DNA of 64,000 nucleotides from JABCPE02 sp963516675 (GTDB lineage Bacteria; Bacteroidota; Bacteroidia; Flavobacteriales; Weeksellaceae), in assembly GCA_963516675.1 (NCBI GenBank), contig CAUQBH010000002.1:62001-126000 (forward strand), given 5' to 3'. The translations under genes were made by a program, and so were the position numbers. Positions 1 to 8,461 of this stretch are shown here, piece after piece; position 1 is the first letter of the stretch, and each line of letters opens with the position of its first letter. A model generated the notes under the pieces. It was not told the origin of the DNA. It ran no database searches and saw only the letters and a list, made by a program, of their open reading frames with translations.

Positions 1-145
1 AAAAAAACTGTTACTATTGATAAAAAGAAATTTCTCATAAAGAACAAAGAAAATTTCTATCCGATACTTTTCCCTTTATGTGATTAAAATGGGAAACCTA
101 AAATAGTTATATCTTTTATTCTAAAAAAACAGTTATGACTAAATT

Positions 146-589
146 ATGAATAATACAGAAAAATGGCTAGATAAAAATGAAAAAAAGATAAGAATAATTG
201 CTGGAATAGCCATTATATTAATGCTACTAAGGTTGGTGGTATATGCTTATTATAGAGGAAAATCATTCAGAAAGTATCCAAAATATACTATTGCTACTAT
301 TTCTTCGGATTTTCATCATAGAAAAACAGGAAAAGGCTCAGGATATGACTATACATATACTATTAATGGTAAAAAATATGAAGGAACAAATCCCAAAGGC
401 TATTTTAAAAAAGGTGAAAGTTATCTTATAGTTTATGATTCTACTTTTCCCAAATCTTCTATACTTTTTGAGAAAGTAAATGTAACAGATTCTACTTATA
501 CACTACCAAAAAATGGTTGGAATTTAAGAGACATTCCATTTAAAGTAGATACACTCGCCATCAAAGAAGAAGTAAAAAAGATTTGGTAA
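146..589 (+). CDS. Hypothetical single-pass membrane protein
   Basis: This 147-aa protein was not matched to a named family. A charged, Lys-rich N-terminus (residues 1-15) is followed by one hydrophobic segment at about 17-36, so it is probably anchored in the inner membrane. The rest is a polar, beta-rich domain with an extracytoplasmic look: a YTYTINGKKYEG stretch near residue 72, then a GESYLIVYDSTFPKSS stretch. That pattern resembles small DUF3592-like beta domains, but the match is weak. It ends in a charged helix. The gene stands alone; the next gene, fabG, has its own promoter. Confidence 0.6.
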   Translation: MNNTEKWLDKNEKKIRIIAGIAIILMLLRLVVYAYYRGKSFRKYPKYTIATISSDFHHRKTGKGSGYDYTYTINGKKYEGTNPKGYFKKGESYLIVYDSTFPKSSILFEKVNVTDSTYTLPKNGWNLRDIPFKVDTLAIKEEVKKIW

Positions 590-701
590 TCCTCTAAATT
601 AAGTTATCTTCATTATTAAAAAATAACAACAAAACCTTAAAATCATCCAAAATAAATCCAAAAGATAAATCCCTAATCTTTTAGGTTTTAAAAATAATCC
701 T

Positions 702-709
702 TAATTTTG
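702..709 (+). promoter_or_regulatory. fabG -7 box (TAATTTTG)
   Basis: This is a match to the Bacteroidota -7 element TAnnTTTG, 18 nt before the fabG ATG. It overlaps the in-frame TTG at 707, which argues against that TTG as the start. The -33 element is weak. Confidence 0.5.
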
Positions 710-727
710 AACCAAAATAATAAGAAT

Positions 728-1471
728 ATGAAATTATTAGAAGGAAAAGTAGCTCTCATCACAGGTGCAGCTACAGGTATCGGAAAAAGAATAGCAGAAG
801 TTTTTGCAGAGCAGGGAGCTAAAATAGCATTCTCCCACATCGGTCCAGATGACTTAGCAAAACAAGTAGAAGCAGACCTGAATAAAATCACCACAGCTAA
901 AGAATACCACTCTAACGCTGCCGATTTTGATGAGGCTCAGAAACTGATAGACGATGTTATCGCAGATTTCGGGCAGATAGATATCCTTGTGAACAATGCA
1001 GGAATTACCCGAGACAATCTTCTCCTTAGAATGAGCAAAGAGGAGTGGGACATCATCATGAAAGTGAATTTGGATTCTGTTTTCAACCTTACAAAAGCAG
1101 CTATCAAACCTATGATGAAAGCAAGAACAGGGTCTATTATCAACATGGCTTCCGTGGTAGGTGTTAAAGGGAATGCAGGACAGGCAAACTATGCAGCGTC
1201 TAAAGCTGGTGTTATCGGATTTTCTAAATCTGTTGCTTTGGAGCTTGGTTCTAGAAACATCCGTTGCAACGCCGTGGCGCCAGGTTTCATAGAAACAGAA
1301 ATGACAGCTAAACTAAGTCCAGAAGTGGTACAAGGCTGGAGAGATGCTATCCCGTTAAAGAGAGGAGGGCAGACTACCGATGTAGCCAATACATGCCTAT
1401 TCTTGGCGAGTGACTTATCTTCCTATGTTACAGGACAGGTTATCAATGTAGATGGCGGTATGCTTACTTAA
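728..1471 (+). CDS. fabG: 3-oxoacyl-[acyl-carrier-protein] reductase FabG
   Basis: FabG is the NADPH-dependent reductase of 3-oxoacyl-ACP in type II fatty-acid elongation, a cytoplasmic tetramer. The 247-aa protein has the classical short-chain dehydrogenase layout: a Rossmann TGAATGIG cofactor motif near residue 13, NNAG near 88, and the catalytic Ser (INMAS) plus YAASK tetrad Tyr/Lys around 140-160. It ends in the usual GQVINVDGGM. The ATG at 728 is preferred over the in-frame TTG at 707 because the TTG lies inside the -7 box and the length then fits the family (244-248 aa). A hairpin terminator follows at once, so it is monocistronic. Other fatty-acid genes lie elsewhere in the window (acpP-fabF, accA). 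Confidence 0.95.
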   Translation: MKLLEGKVALITGAATGIGKRIAEVFAEQGAKIAFSHIGPDDLAKQVEADLNKITTAKEYHSNAADFDEAQKLIDDVIADFGQIDILVNNAGITRDNLLLRMSKEEWDIIMKVNLDSVFNLTKAAIKPMMKARTGSIINMASVVGVKGNAGQANYAASKAGVIGFSKSVALELGSRNIRCNAVAPGFIETEMTAKLSPEVVQGWRDAIPLKRGGQTTDVANTCLFLASDLSSYVTGQVINVDGGMLT

Positions 1472-1480
1472 AATATTACA

Positions 1481-1512
1481 AAAGACTTTCTTCATGAAAG
1501 TCTTTTTTTATT
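1481..1512 (+). terminator. fabG intrinsic terminator
   Basis: The 10-bp stem AAAGACTTTC/GAAAGTCTTT has a TTCAT loop and runs into T7, ten bases after the fabG stop. Confidence 0.85.
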
Positions 1513-1564
1513 TAAAACATAATGAAAGTTCATTTTTTTCGTTCTAACTAAAAAATCAAACATA

Positions 1565-2233
1565 ATGAAAAATTTATTATCAGGAATTCTATTCCTTTTC
1601 GGTGTGGTATTTATTTTTGCACAAAATGATAGAGAAGTTGGCGATTTTACTTCTCTAAAAGTCTATGACAGGATTTCTGTAGAGCTTATAGAATCCAGAA
1701 AAAACAAAGTGGAAATCATAGGCGATGGCAGTTCTAAAATCCAAGTAATCAATAAAAACGGCGAACTAAAAATCCGTACCAAAACCCTGAAACTCCTGCA
1801 AGGAAATGATGTTAAAGTAAAAGTTTATTACAATGACCTTAGTGATATTCAGGCGAGCCAAGGTTCAGAAATCACTTCTAATGATGTGTTGAAAGCTAAT
1901 CTACTAAAAATCACTTCTAATGAAGGTTCTAAAATCCAAATAAAAGTATATGTAAAACAGCTGAATGTAAGAGGAAATTCAGGTGGTGAAGTAGAACTTT
2001 CAGGAAATGCAGATGTTCAAGAAATCGTGATGAACTCTGGTGCAAAATACAAAGGCGATGACAACGAGGGCGAAAATGTTTCCGTAACTGTAAATGCAGG
2101 CGGAAAAGCAGAAGTCTATGCTTCCAAATCCGTAAATGCCACTGTGAGAGCAGGCGGAAGAATAGAAATCCATGGAAACCCAAAACAAAGAGATGTAAAA
2201 AAAGTAGTAGGCGGAGTTATAGAGTTTAAATAA
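1565..2233 (+). CDS. DUF2807 (GIN-domain) secreted protein
   Basis: This 222-aa protein starts with a Sec signal peptide (about residues 1-19, ending in FAQ). The remainder is a right-handed beta-helix-like DUF2807 domain, the putative autotransporter adhesin head or GIN domain. Visible signs are the opening FTSLKVYDRISVELIES block followed by alternating short strands with Gly/Ser/Asn turns (IQASQGSEI, KITSNEGSKI, VRGNSGGEVELSG, VNAGGKAEVYAS). The motif RAGGRIEIHGNP near the end is typical. These proteins are common in Bacteroidota, and their function is unknown; a cell-envelope location is likely. It is monocistronic, with a terminator just after the stop. Confidence 0.85.
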   Translation: MKNLLSGILFLFGVVFIFAQNDREVGDFTSLKVYDRISVELIESRKNKVEIIGDGSSKIQVINKNGELKIRTKTLKLLQGNDVKVKVYYNDLSDIQASQGSEITSNDVLKANLLKITSNEGSKIQIKVYVKQLNVRGNSGGEVELSGNADVQEIVMNSGAKYKGDDNEGENVSVTVNAGGKAEVYASKSVNATVRAGGRIEIHGNPKQRDVKKVVGGVIEFK

Positions 2234-2241
2234 AAATTAAG

Positions 2242-2271
2242 CACTCAGATTATATTCTGGGTGTTTTTTTT
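2242..2271 (+). terminator. Terminator after DUF2807 gene
   Basis: The stem CACTCAGA/TCTGGGTG (one G-T pair) is followed by T8. It reaches the 3' end of convergent rnhA. Confidence 0.8.
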
Positions 2272-2749
2272 ATTCCGAAAAAAGATTTTCTTCTTCCTTT
2301 TCGAAGAAAGTGTCTATCAGTAGATTTTCCTTTTGCGATGCCGCTACAGCGAGCTGGTCGGCTCTTTCATTTTGCGGATGTCCTGCGTGGCCTTTTATCC
2401 AATGGAAAGTAGGTTTATACTTGCTGAAAAGCGGGATAAATCTTCGCCATAGGTCAGGATTTTTTACATTTTTAAAGCCTTTTTTTATCCAGCCGAAAAT
2501 CCAGTTTTTATTTACCGCATCGGCTACATATTTACTATCAGTAAAGATATGAATATCATGCCCTTCTTCTTTGAGGTTTTCCAGAGCTGTGATTACCGCG
2601 AGAAGTTCCATACGGTTGTTGGTCGTCAGCCGATACCCTTCCGAAAAACATTTCTCATAGTTTTTCTCTGGTGCCCGCATGATGATACCATAGCCGCCTT
2701 TCCCAGGGTTGCCGCTGCACGCACCATCGGTATAGATTTCTATCCTCAT
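2270..2749 (-). CDS. rnhA: Ribonuclease HI
   Basis: RNase HI cleaves the RNA strand of RNA-DNA hybrids, removing R-loops and primers. The 159-aa protein has the complete active site: D8 (TDGACSGNPG), E48 (NNRMELL), D71 (TDSKYV), the flexible-loop His in KGHAGH (about 122-125) and D132 (ERADQLA). A short acidic tail (FEKEEENLFSE) follows the domain. The start is ATG at 2749, 4 nt after the dnaB stop; an upstream in-frame ATG at 2779 would overlap dnaB and add ten non-conserved residues. It is therefore the downstream gene of a dnaB-rnhA transcription unit, coupling it to replication. Confidence 0.94.
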   Translation of the reverse strand: MRIEIYTDGACSGNPGKGGYGIIMRAPEKNYEKCFSEGYRLTTNNRMELLAVITALENLKEEGHDIHIFTDSKYVADAVNKNWIFGWIKKGFKNVKNPDLWRRFIPLFSKYKPTFHWIKGHAGHPQNERADQLAVAASQKENLLIDTFFEKEEENLFSE

Positions 2750-2753
2750 ATTT

Positions 2754-4304
2754 TTAGAAAGGCATGTCATCTTCATCATTCATAGATGAAGCGGAAAGAT
2801 TATTCTTAGGTAAATCAAATGCCGCCGAAGGGTCTATGCTTACTCGGATGTTATCAAAAGCATTCTGATTTGGCTGAGCGTAAGAAGGCTGTTCATTAGT
2901 TCCAAATAAATCCAAATCCGAGAACTTTGCTAAACTTGATTGGAACGAAAGTCTTACATCTGTAACGGCACCATTCCTGTGCTTTCCGATAATGAGTTCC
3001 GCCTGCCCAGCAGATGAGCTTCCATCTTCCCAAGTTTCTATTTTGTAATATTCAGGACGGAAGAGGAAAGAAACGATATCGGCATCCTGCTCAATCGCTC
3101 CTGATTCCCTCAAATCCGAAAGCTGAGGGCGTTTATTTGGTCTTCCTTCCACACTTCTGGATAGCTGAGAAAGAGCAATCACAGGGACATTAAGTTCTTT
3201 TGCAATGGCTTTTAGGGAACGCGAAATAGTCGCAATTTCCTGCTCTCGGTTTCCTGAGCCTTTTCCACCGTTGTTTGCGGTCATCAGCTGGAGATAGTCC
3301 ACCATGATGATTTTCACGCCGTGCTGCATTACGAGTCTTCGGCATTTAGCTCTAAAATCAAATACAGAAAGCGCTGGAGTTTCATCTATATAAAGCGGAG
3401 CATTTTCCAGCTCGGATACATTATTAAAAAGTCTTTGCCATTCCTCATCACTCATTTGTCCTTTTCTCAGTTTTTCTGATGAAATACCCGTTTCGGAGGC
3501 TATCATCCTTGTGATGAGCTGTACAGAGGCCATCTCTAACGAGAAAAGCGCCATTGGGATTTGATGCTCAACGGTGATATTTCTTGCCATAGAAAGCAGG
3601 AAAGCCGTTTTACCCATCGCAGGACGAGCAGCGATGATGATGAGGTCAGAATTCTGCCAGCCGCCAGTTTCTTTATCAACATCTCTAAAGCCCGAAGGAA
3701 TACCAGAGAGCCCTTCTTTGTCTTTTAGAGCTTTGATTTTATCGATGGCTTCCTTTACCAAAGAGTTGGCTGTATCGAAACCTTTTTTTATGGTTCCGTT
3801 TGTGATTTCAAAGAAACCCTGCTCGGCTTTGTCCAAAAGCTCAAAAACATCGGTAGATTCTTTGTAAGAACTGTCAATAACATTGGCAGAAACATTGATA
3901 AGTGAGCGGAGGATGTATTTCTCCAAAATGATTCTCACATGGTATTCTATATGCGCAGAAGAACTCACCACAGTGGTAAGGTCTATGATGTAGTGGTCAC
4001 CCCCCGCCAAACTCAGCTTTTCGGCGCGTTTCAGTTCCTGAATCACGGTCACCATATCCACAGGGTGGTTGTTTTCATAGAGTTTTAGAATCGCTCTGAA
4101 AATTTCCTGATGTCTTGGGTCGTAGAAAACCTCTGGTTTTAGCAAGTCTATGGAGTGGTCCAGACCTTTCTTGTCAATCAAAAAAGTCCCGATTACGAGT
4201 TTTTCAAAATCCACTGCATTAGGCGGAACTTTCCCTTGAGAAATAGACAGTTCCTTTGCAAAATTTCCATGCGTGAGAGATGATAATGTTTCTTTTTGTA
4301 CCAT
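2754..4304 (-). CDS. dnaB: Replicative DNA helicase DnaB
   Basis: DnaB is the hexameric 5'-3' helicase of the replication fork. The 516-aa protein has the DnaB N-terminal helical domain (about 28-130), a linker helix, and the RecA-like C-terminal ATPase with Walker A ARPAMGKT (226-233) and Walker B KIIMVDYLQL (331-340). The GNREQEIATISRSLK and LSQLSRSVEGR blocks also match. No intein is present. After the ATPase comes a Gln/Asn/Pro-rich low-complexity tail ending in NDEDDMPF, which resembles the SSB acidic tip and is longer than in E. coli DnaB (471 aa). The gene starts 4 nt after a perfect TATCTTTG box, so the mRNA may be leaderless. rnhA follows. Confidence 0.96.
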   Translation of the reverse strand: MVQKETLSSLTHGNFAKELSISQGKVPPNAVDFEKLVIGTFLIDKKGLDHSIDLLKPEVFYDPRHQEIFRAILKLYENNHPVDMVTVIQELKRAEKLSLAGGDHYIIDLTTVVSSSAHIEYHVRIILEKYILRSLINVSANVIDSSYKESTDVFELLDKAEQGFFEITNGTIKKGFDTANSLVKEAIDKIKALKDKEGLSGIPSGFRDVDKETGGWQNSDLIIIAARPAMGKTAFLLSMARNITVEHQIPMALFSLEMASVQLITRMIASETGISSEKLRKGQMSDEEWQRLFNNVSELENAPLYIDETPALSVFDFRAKCRRLVMQHGVKIIMVDYLQLMTANNGGKGSGNREQEIATISRSLKAIAKELNVPVIALSQLSRSVEGRPNKRPQLSDLRESGAIEQDADIVSFLFRPEYYKIETWEDGSSSAGQAELIIGKHRNGAVTDVRLSFQSSLAKFSDLDLFGTNEQPSYAQPNQNAFDNIRVSIDPSAAFDLPKNNLSASSMNDEDDMPF

Positions 4305-4308
4305 GGGA

Positions 4309-4316
4309 CAAAGATA
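4309..4316 (-). promoter_or_regulatory. dnaB -7 box (TATCTTTG), leaderless candidate
   Basis: This perfect TAnnTTTG on the minus strand is separated from the dnaB ATG by only TCCC. If transcription starts at the usual distance, the mRNA begins at or one base before the start codon. No clear -33 TTTG is seen. Confidence 0.5.
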
Positions 4317-4427
4317 AAGATTAAACTCTCAAAATTCTACGTAATGTTGAAAAGTAACTATAAATTATAACAAATAATTATAAATCAGTCAATTACGAGT
4401 TTTAAGAATGTTAATAAAATTACATAA

Positions 4428-4455
4428 AAAAATCCAGTAACGCATACTGGATTTT
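4428..4455 (-). terminator. Terminator of the nfeD-flotillin operon
   Basis: The stem AAAATCCAGTA/TACTGGATTTT, with a 6-nt loop and a T run on the minus strand, lies just past the flotillin stop. Confidence 0.8.
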
Positions 4456-4465
4456 TCTGATTTTT

Positions 4466-6007
4466 TTAAAGTTCCTCTTCAGGTTCATTGTTTTCAATGA
4501 TGATTTCCTCATTTTTTGCCTTTGGCTCTTGATGAGGAATTTCGCTTTTTCCTTTTAGATATTCAGGAAGATTAAGCCCAGCCATATTAAATAAATCATT
4601 CAGAGGTGGCACGGTTTTCATCATTCCTGAAACGAAATTAGCCGTGGAAGTATTTCCGTCAGGATTGTTCCCGCTGTCCCAAACTGTAACTTTATCAATT
4701 TTAATATTTTTAACGGCTTCCACCTGAGTTTTAACCAATTCAGGAAGTTTTTCAATAAGCAGTAATTGGAACGCAGAGTTGGTATCTCCACCAGCAGCTT
4801 TTACCACTTGGTCATAACCTTCAGCCTGTTTTGTAAGGATTTCAAGGAGACCTTTCGCTTCGGCTTCCATTTTCAGGTAGATAGCATCGGCTTCCCCTTT
4901 GGCTTTCAGTCTGATTTTTTCAGCTTCCGCTTCTGCATCGATGATGGCTTTTTGTCTGGAGATTTCCGCAGGAACTACGATGTTGGCATTTTGTGTAGAA
5001 CGCTCTCTTTCAGCTCTCGCAGCTTCCGCTTTTTGTTCAGCCAAATAAGATTCCTCAAGGGCTTTTGCTGCCTGAACTTTCTCTGCTGTGATTGCTATTT
5101 TGAGGGCTTCGGCTTCTTTTTCTCTTCTCTGTGCATCGGAATTAGCGATGGTTATTTTGGCTTCGTTTTCCCCTTTTACGGCAAGGGAATTTGCAAGTGA
5201 AGTTGCAATTCTTGATTCCTTTTCAGCTTCGGCTTTACCGATGGACTCATCTTTCACAGCGGATGCGATGCTGATTTCTCTGTCTTTTTGAGTAATCGCA
5301 ATTTTTACATCTCTGTCTCTGTTGGTTTCCGCGATTTGTACATCTTTTTCTCTGTCAGCTTCTGCTTTACCTGTTTCCCCGATTTTTTCTTGTTCTGCAA
5401 CGGAAATTTTCGCTTCGTTAATCGCTTTCGCAGCTGCTTCTTTTCCTAAAGCTTCGATGTAGCCAGACTCATCTTTGATATCGGTTACATTGACATTGAT
5501 GAGTTTTAGACCTATTTTTTTAAGTTCAGTATCTACATTTTTAGAAATATTTTCAAGGAATTTGTCTCTGTCAGAGTTGATTTCCTCAATGGTCATCGTA
5601 GCAATTACCAAACGAAGTTGCCCAAAAAGAATATCCTTAGAAAGCTCCTGAATCTGCTCTGGCGAAAGCCCTAAAAGTCTTTCAGCGGCATTTCCCATCG
5701 TGTCTGTTTCAGTGGAAATAGCGATGGTAAATCGGCACGGCACATCCACACGAATATTCTGGCGCGAAAGGGCATTGGTAAGATTGGCTTCGATGGAAAT
5801 TGGCTTTAAGTCAAGGTATGCAAAGTCTTGAATTACAGGCCATACGAATGCGCCTCCACCATGGATGCATCTCGCGGAACTTCCGCCTGTTTTTCCATAA
5901 ATTACCAAAATTTTGTCCGAAGGACATCTCTTGTAACGCGAAATAAGAGAAACAAGAGTCACAAAAAGCACAAAAACTAATGCTACAATAATAATAAACG
6001 GGCTCAT
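4466..6007 (-). CDS. Flotillin-family SPFH protein
   Basis: This 513-aa scaffold protein of membrane microdomains belongs to the flotillin/YqiK group. It has an N-terminal membrane segment (about 3-24) and a short basic stretch. The SPFH/band-7 domain spans about 25-200 (VDVPCRFTIAIST, then LLGLSPEQIQELSKDILFGQLR). A long Ala/Glu/Lys coiled-coil follows (about 200-400), with many AEAEKE-type repeats. The C-terminal domain ends in an acidic tail (PEEEL). The upstream NfeD-like gene is 11 nt away and co-directional, the standard arrangement in which the NfeD-like partner assembles with the flotillin in the membrane. Confidence 0.92.
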   Translation of the reverse strand: MSPFIIIVALVFVLFVTLVSLISRYKRCPSDKILVIYGKTGGSSARCIHGGGAFVWPVIQDFAYLDLKPISIEANLTNALSRQNIRVDVPCRFTIAISTETDTMGNAAERLLGLSPEQIQELSKDILFGQLRLVIATMTIEEINSDRDKFLENISKNVDTELKKIGLKLINVNVTDIKDESGYIEALGKEAAAKAINEAKISVAEQEKIGETGKAEADREKDVQIAETNRDRDVKIAITQKDREISIASAVKDESIGKAEAEKESRIATSLANSLAVKGENEAKITIANSDAQRREKEAEALKIAITAEKVQAAKALEESYLAEQKAEAARAERERSTQNANIVVPAEISRQKAIIDAEAEAEKIRLKAKGEADAIYLKMEAEAKGLLEILTKQAEGYDQVVKAAGGDTNSAFQLLLIEKLPELVKTQVEAVKNIKIDKVTVWDSGNNPDGNTSTANFVSGMMKTVPPLNDLFNMAGLNLPEYLKGKSEIPHQEPKAKNEEIIIENNEPEEEL

Positions 6008-6018
6008 ATAATTTTACT

Positions 6019-6588
6019 TTAAATTTTTTCTACAATTAAAATTTCATCTTTTATATCAACTACTTTTATAAGTTCGCCAGACAAAATGTCTGTCCCAGAG
6101 TTAGTTATCGCATAGAGTTCATGATTGGTTCCCTTCAGCGAAATAAGAACTTTCCCTTTTCCAAGGCTCTGAGCAGGAATTTTGATATAGACTTCTCCTG
6201 TTTTATTTTTTAAATCGTTGATTTTAAAAGTATTGTCTTCTGATAGTTTAAGTAGTTGTTTAATAATCAAAAAGAAAATCAATACAAAACCAGCTCCCAC
6301 GACTGCTGCAAGAATGGTAAGTAAAAATTTGTTTTCTATCATTGGGTAAAAAGCAACACCTGCCCAACCAAAACCGAGTAGAAAATTGGTGAGATTTCTC
6401 AATGAGAAAAGCTGAAAAGGAGCATCTGCACCATCAAAATCTCCGTCAAAATCAGGCTCTGTGCCATCCGTACTGTCACTTCCAATGAAAGTGAGTACTG
6501 CCTGAGCCACAAACACTAAACTGCTGAACAATGCTACATACCAAAAATAACGATGTAGAACATCTAAATTTTCTAAAAAATCAAACAT
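6019..6588 (-). CDS. NfeD-like (YqiJ-type) membrane protein with OB-fold
   Basis: This 189-aa partner of the downstream flotillin has three hydrophobic helices, at about 13-33, 63-82 and 86-112. Helix 1 is followed by an acidic stretch rich in Asp and Gly (DSTDGTEPDFDGDFDG). The C-terminal soluble domain (about 125-189) has the short beta-barrel pattern of NfeD OB-folds: GEVYIKIP, KGKVLISLKGTNHELYA, SGELIKVVDI. No serine-protease domain is present, so this is the short NfeD class. It is the first gene of a two-gene operon with the flotillin (11-nt gap, shared terminator). Its cargo and trigger cannot be read from the sequence. Confidence 0.82.
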   Translation of the reverse strand: MFDFLENLDVLHRYFWYVALFSSLVFVAQAVLTFIGSDSTDGTEPDFDGDFDGADAPFQLFSLRNLTNFLLGFGWAGVAFYPMIENKFLLTILAAVVGAGFVLIFFLIIKQLLKLSEDNTFKINDLKNKTGEVYIKIPAQSLGKGKVLISLKGTNHELYAITNSGTDILSGELIKVVDIKDEILIVEKI

Positions 6589-6682
6589 TTATCTAAAATT
6601 TTAAGATTTCCTAAAAATACAATTTTTAGTTTAATTATAAAAATGAAAATCATTATTTTTTTCTAAAAAATAGAATTTTTAG

Positions 6683-6712
6683 TTGGAAGTTCTAAAAAAA
6701 TCCCTATCTTTG
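6683..6712 (+). promoter_or_regulatory. tRNA-Phe promoter
   Basis: A -33 TTG (6683-6685) and a -7 TATCTTTG (6705-6712) are 19 nt apart, the consensus Bacteroidota geometry. The tRNA starts 10 nt after the box. Confidence 0.8.
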
Positions 6713-6722
6713 CACCACGAAA

Positions 6723-6795
<73 letters not shown>

Positions 6796-6796
6796 C

Positions 6797-6826
6797 AAAA
6801 CCCTCTAATGTAATTGGAGGGTTTTT
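6797..6826 (+). terminator. tRNA-Phe terminator
   Basis: The stem ACCCTC/GAGGGT, extended by A-T pairs, runs into T5 immediately after the tRNA. Confidence 0.8.
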
Positions 6827-6886
6827 CTATTATAGATTGATAATAAATGTAAAATAATCATTAAATTTGCAACTCAAAAATAGATT

Positions 6887-7450
6887 ATGAATAAATATAT
6901 AAAGTTAGTGATTGCGGGGCTAATGGTAGCAGGAGGAATATTCCTGATGTTCAACAGACAAGTGGGCTGGGGGATAGTATGTGTAGTTCTATCAATAGTT
7001 CCTATTATATTGTTTTTTAAGAATGAATATATTCTTTTATCTCTTTGGAAGATGAGAGATCAGAAAATAGACGAAGTTGCTAAGCTGCTTTCTAATATTA
7101 CAGATTATAAAACTCAGCTGCACAGAAGCCAATATGGATATTATCACTATATGCTGGGGCTTACATATGCTGAAAATCCACTGAAAGCAGAAGGACTGAT
7201 GAAAACAGCTCTTGAGTATGGAATGAGTATGAAGCATGATAGAGCTTTGGCGAAGTTTAATCTGGCGATAGCGGCTCTTGCTAGAGGGAACAAAACAGAT
7301 GCTCAGAGATTGCTGAATGATGCACAAAAACTAGACACAGCAGGAATGCTTACAGAGCACATCAGAACAATGAAAGAGCAAATGAAAAAGCCAAACATGC
7401 AGAAACATATGCATAATCCTAATATGAGACACAGAGGTAAATTCTTCTAG
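6887..7450 (+). CDS. Small membrane protein with TPR-like helical domain
   Basis: The family of this 187-aa protein was not recognised with certainty. Two hydrophobic helices at the N-terminus (about 6-24 and 27-46, with the Gly-rich AGLMVAGGIFLMFNRQVGWGI between) form a hairpin. A soluble helical region of about 120 residues follows whose spacing suggests two TPR-like repeats (YMLGLTYAENPLKAEGLMKTALEYG and FNLAIAALARGNKTDAQRLLNDA). The tail is rich in Met, His and Asn (PNMQKHMHNPNMRHRG), which could bind metal but has no recognised motif. It has its own TAAATTTG promoter box 17 nt upstream and stands alone, convergent with the next gene. Confidence 0.7.
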   Translation: MNKYIKLVIAGLMVAGGIFLMFNRQVGWGIVCVVLSIVPIILFFKNEYILLSLWKMRDQKIDEVAKLLSNITDYKTQLHRSQYGYYHYMLGLTYAENPLKAEGLMKTALEYGMSMKHDRALAKFNLAIAALARGNKTDAQRLLNDAQKLDTAGMLTEHIRTMKEQMKKPNMQKHMHNPNMRHRGKFF

Positions 7451-7472
7451 TTTTGGGATTTGATTACGAATA

Positions 7473-7505
7473 AAAAATGGAGATTAGTAACTAATCTCCA
7501 TTTTT
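7473..7505. terminator. Bidirectional terminator
   Basis: The perfect inverted repeat AAAAATGGAGATTAG/CTAATCTCCATTTTT with loop TAA serves both convergent genes. It contains the stop codon of the GT9 gene. Confidence 0.85.
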
Positions 7506-8461
7506 CTTAAAATATTTTTAATATCAATGTTATGCAGGCAAGCCCAGTCGCCGCGATAGCATTCTTTATTCCCAAAAACTGAACACGGTCGGCAGGAAAG
7601 GTCGCTCACTTGGACGATATCTTCCTCGCTTTGTCCATAGCCGAGAAAACCAGCATAAGGATGCGTCTGTCCCCAGACAGATATACAGCGGGTTCCTACC
7701 AGACTGGCCAAGTGCATATTAGCCGAGTCCATAGAAATCATCAGTTCTAATTGTGAGATTTTTTCTAATTCTTGTTTTAAAGAAAGTTTCCCTGCGAGGG
7801 ATTCTGAATTAGGGATTTGTTTTTCCCATTCATTGAGGATTTCTACTTCCTTTTTTCCGCCACCGAAGAAGAACAATGGTTTTTCTTTGGCGATTTCCTT
7901 AGCTAATTCAAAAGATTTTTCCAACGGAAGCATTTTCCCGAAGTGCTGTGCAAAAGGCGCAAATCCTACGCCGTTTTTTATTCCTAGCTGAGGTTTGAGC
8001 TGATGTGAAAGCGTTAATGAAAATCCCATTTTTCTCAAAACATCGGCATATCTTTCGGTGTTTTTTTTGAGTTGGGTTTTATTAAGGTTTTTGGTGTCAA
8101 TTAGTTGTTTTTTCTCTTTTCGCCCTTTGTCTATTTTATAAATAGGAAGTCTTTTTAGCCAAAAGAAAAAATTGAGAATATTGGATCTGAGGACATTATG
8201 AAAGTCAGCAACCATATCCGGCTGAAATTCAGATAGGATTTCGGTGGACAGTTTTTTTAGTCCAAAAAAACCTTCATATTCCTTTAAATCCACTCCTTTA
8301 AATTTGAGCCTTGGAATTCCATCAAATAAATCTTTGAAATTTTTTCTGGAAACCATCAGGATTTCTGTATCAGGATTTTCATCAAGAAACTCTTTGAGAA
8401 CGGACACCAGCATGGCGATGTCGCCAAATGCGGAAAAACGGTAAGCGAGTATTTTGGTCAC
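7484..8461 (-). CDS. Glycosyltransferase family 9 (heptosyltransferase-like)
   Basis: This 325-aa GT9/GT-B enzyme of the ADP-heptose:LPS heptosyltransferase type should transfer a sugar to the lipid A core at the inner-membrane face. Visible signs are the N-terminal YRFSAFGDIAM acceptor-side motif, the FAPFAQHFGKMLPLE block that opens the donor domain, and the donor-site run MISMDSANMHLASLVGTRCISVWG. The C-terminus has four Cys in a short span (SCRPCSVFGNKECYRGDWAC). It starts with GTG whose last two bases form the TGA stop of sufE (GTGA overlap), so translation is probably coupled. Sugar and acceptor specificity cannot be told from sequence. Confidence 0.87.
   Translation of the reverse strand: MTKILAYRFSAFGDIAMLVSVLKEFLDENPDTEILMVSRKNFKDLFDGIPRLKFKGVDLKEYEGFFGLKKLSTEILSEFQPDMVADFHNVLRSNILNFFFWLKRLPIYKIDKGRKEKKQLIDTKNLNKTQLKKNTERYADVLRKMGFSLTLSHQLKPQLGIKNGVGFAPFAQHFGKMLPLEKSFELAKEIAKEKPLFFFGGGKKEVEILNEWEKQIPNSESLAGKLSLKQELEKISQLELMISMDSANMHLASLVGTRCISVWGQTHPYAGFLGYGQSEEDIVQVSDLSCRPCSVFGNKECYRGDWACLHNIDIKNILRKMEISY

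Noticed and set aside
1..145. Near-repeat AAAAAAACTGTTA (1-13) and AAAAAAACAGTTA (about 125-137)
   Set aside because: Short, AT-rich and with mixed direct and inverted similarity; no gene, promoter or terminator can be tied to it.
707..727. Upstream TTG starts extending fabG, and likewise the TonB-type receptor, kinase, accA, tsf and nth
   Set aside because: In several cases (fabG, accA, kinase, nth, tsf) the extra codons overlap or adjoin a -7 promoter box; they also lack conservation and, for secreted proteins, precede the signal peptide.
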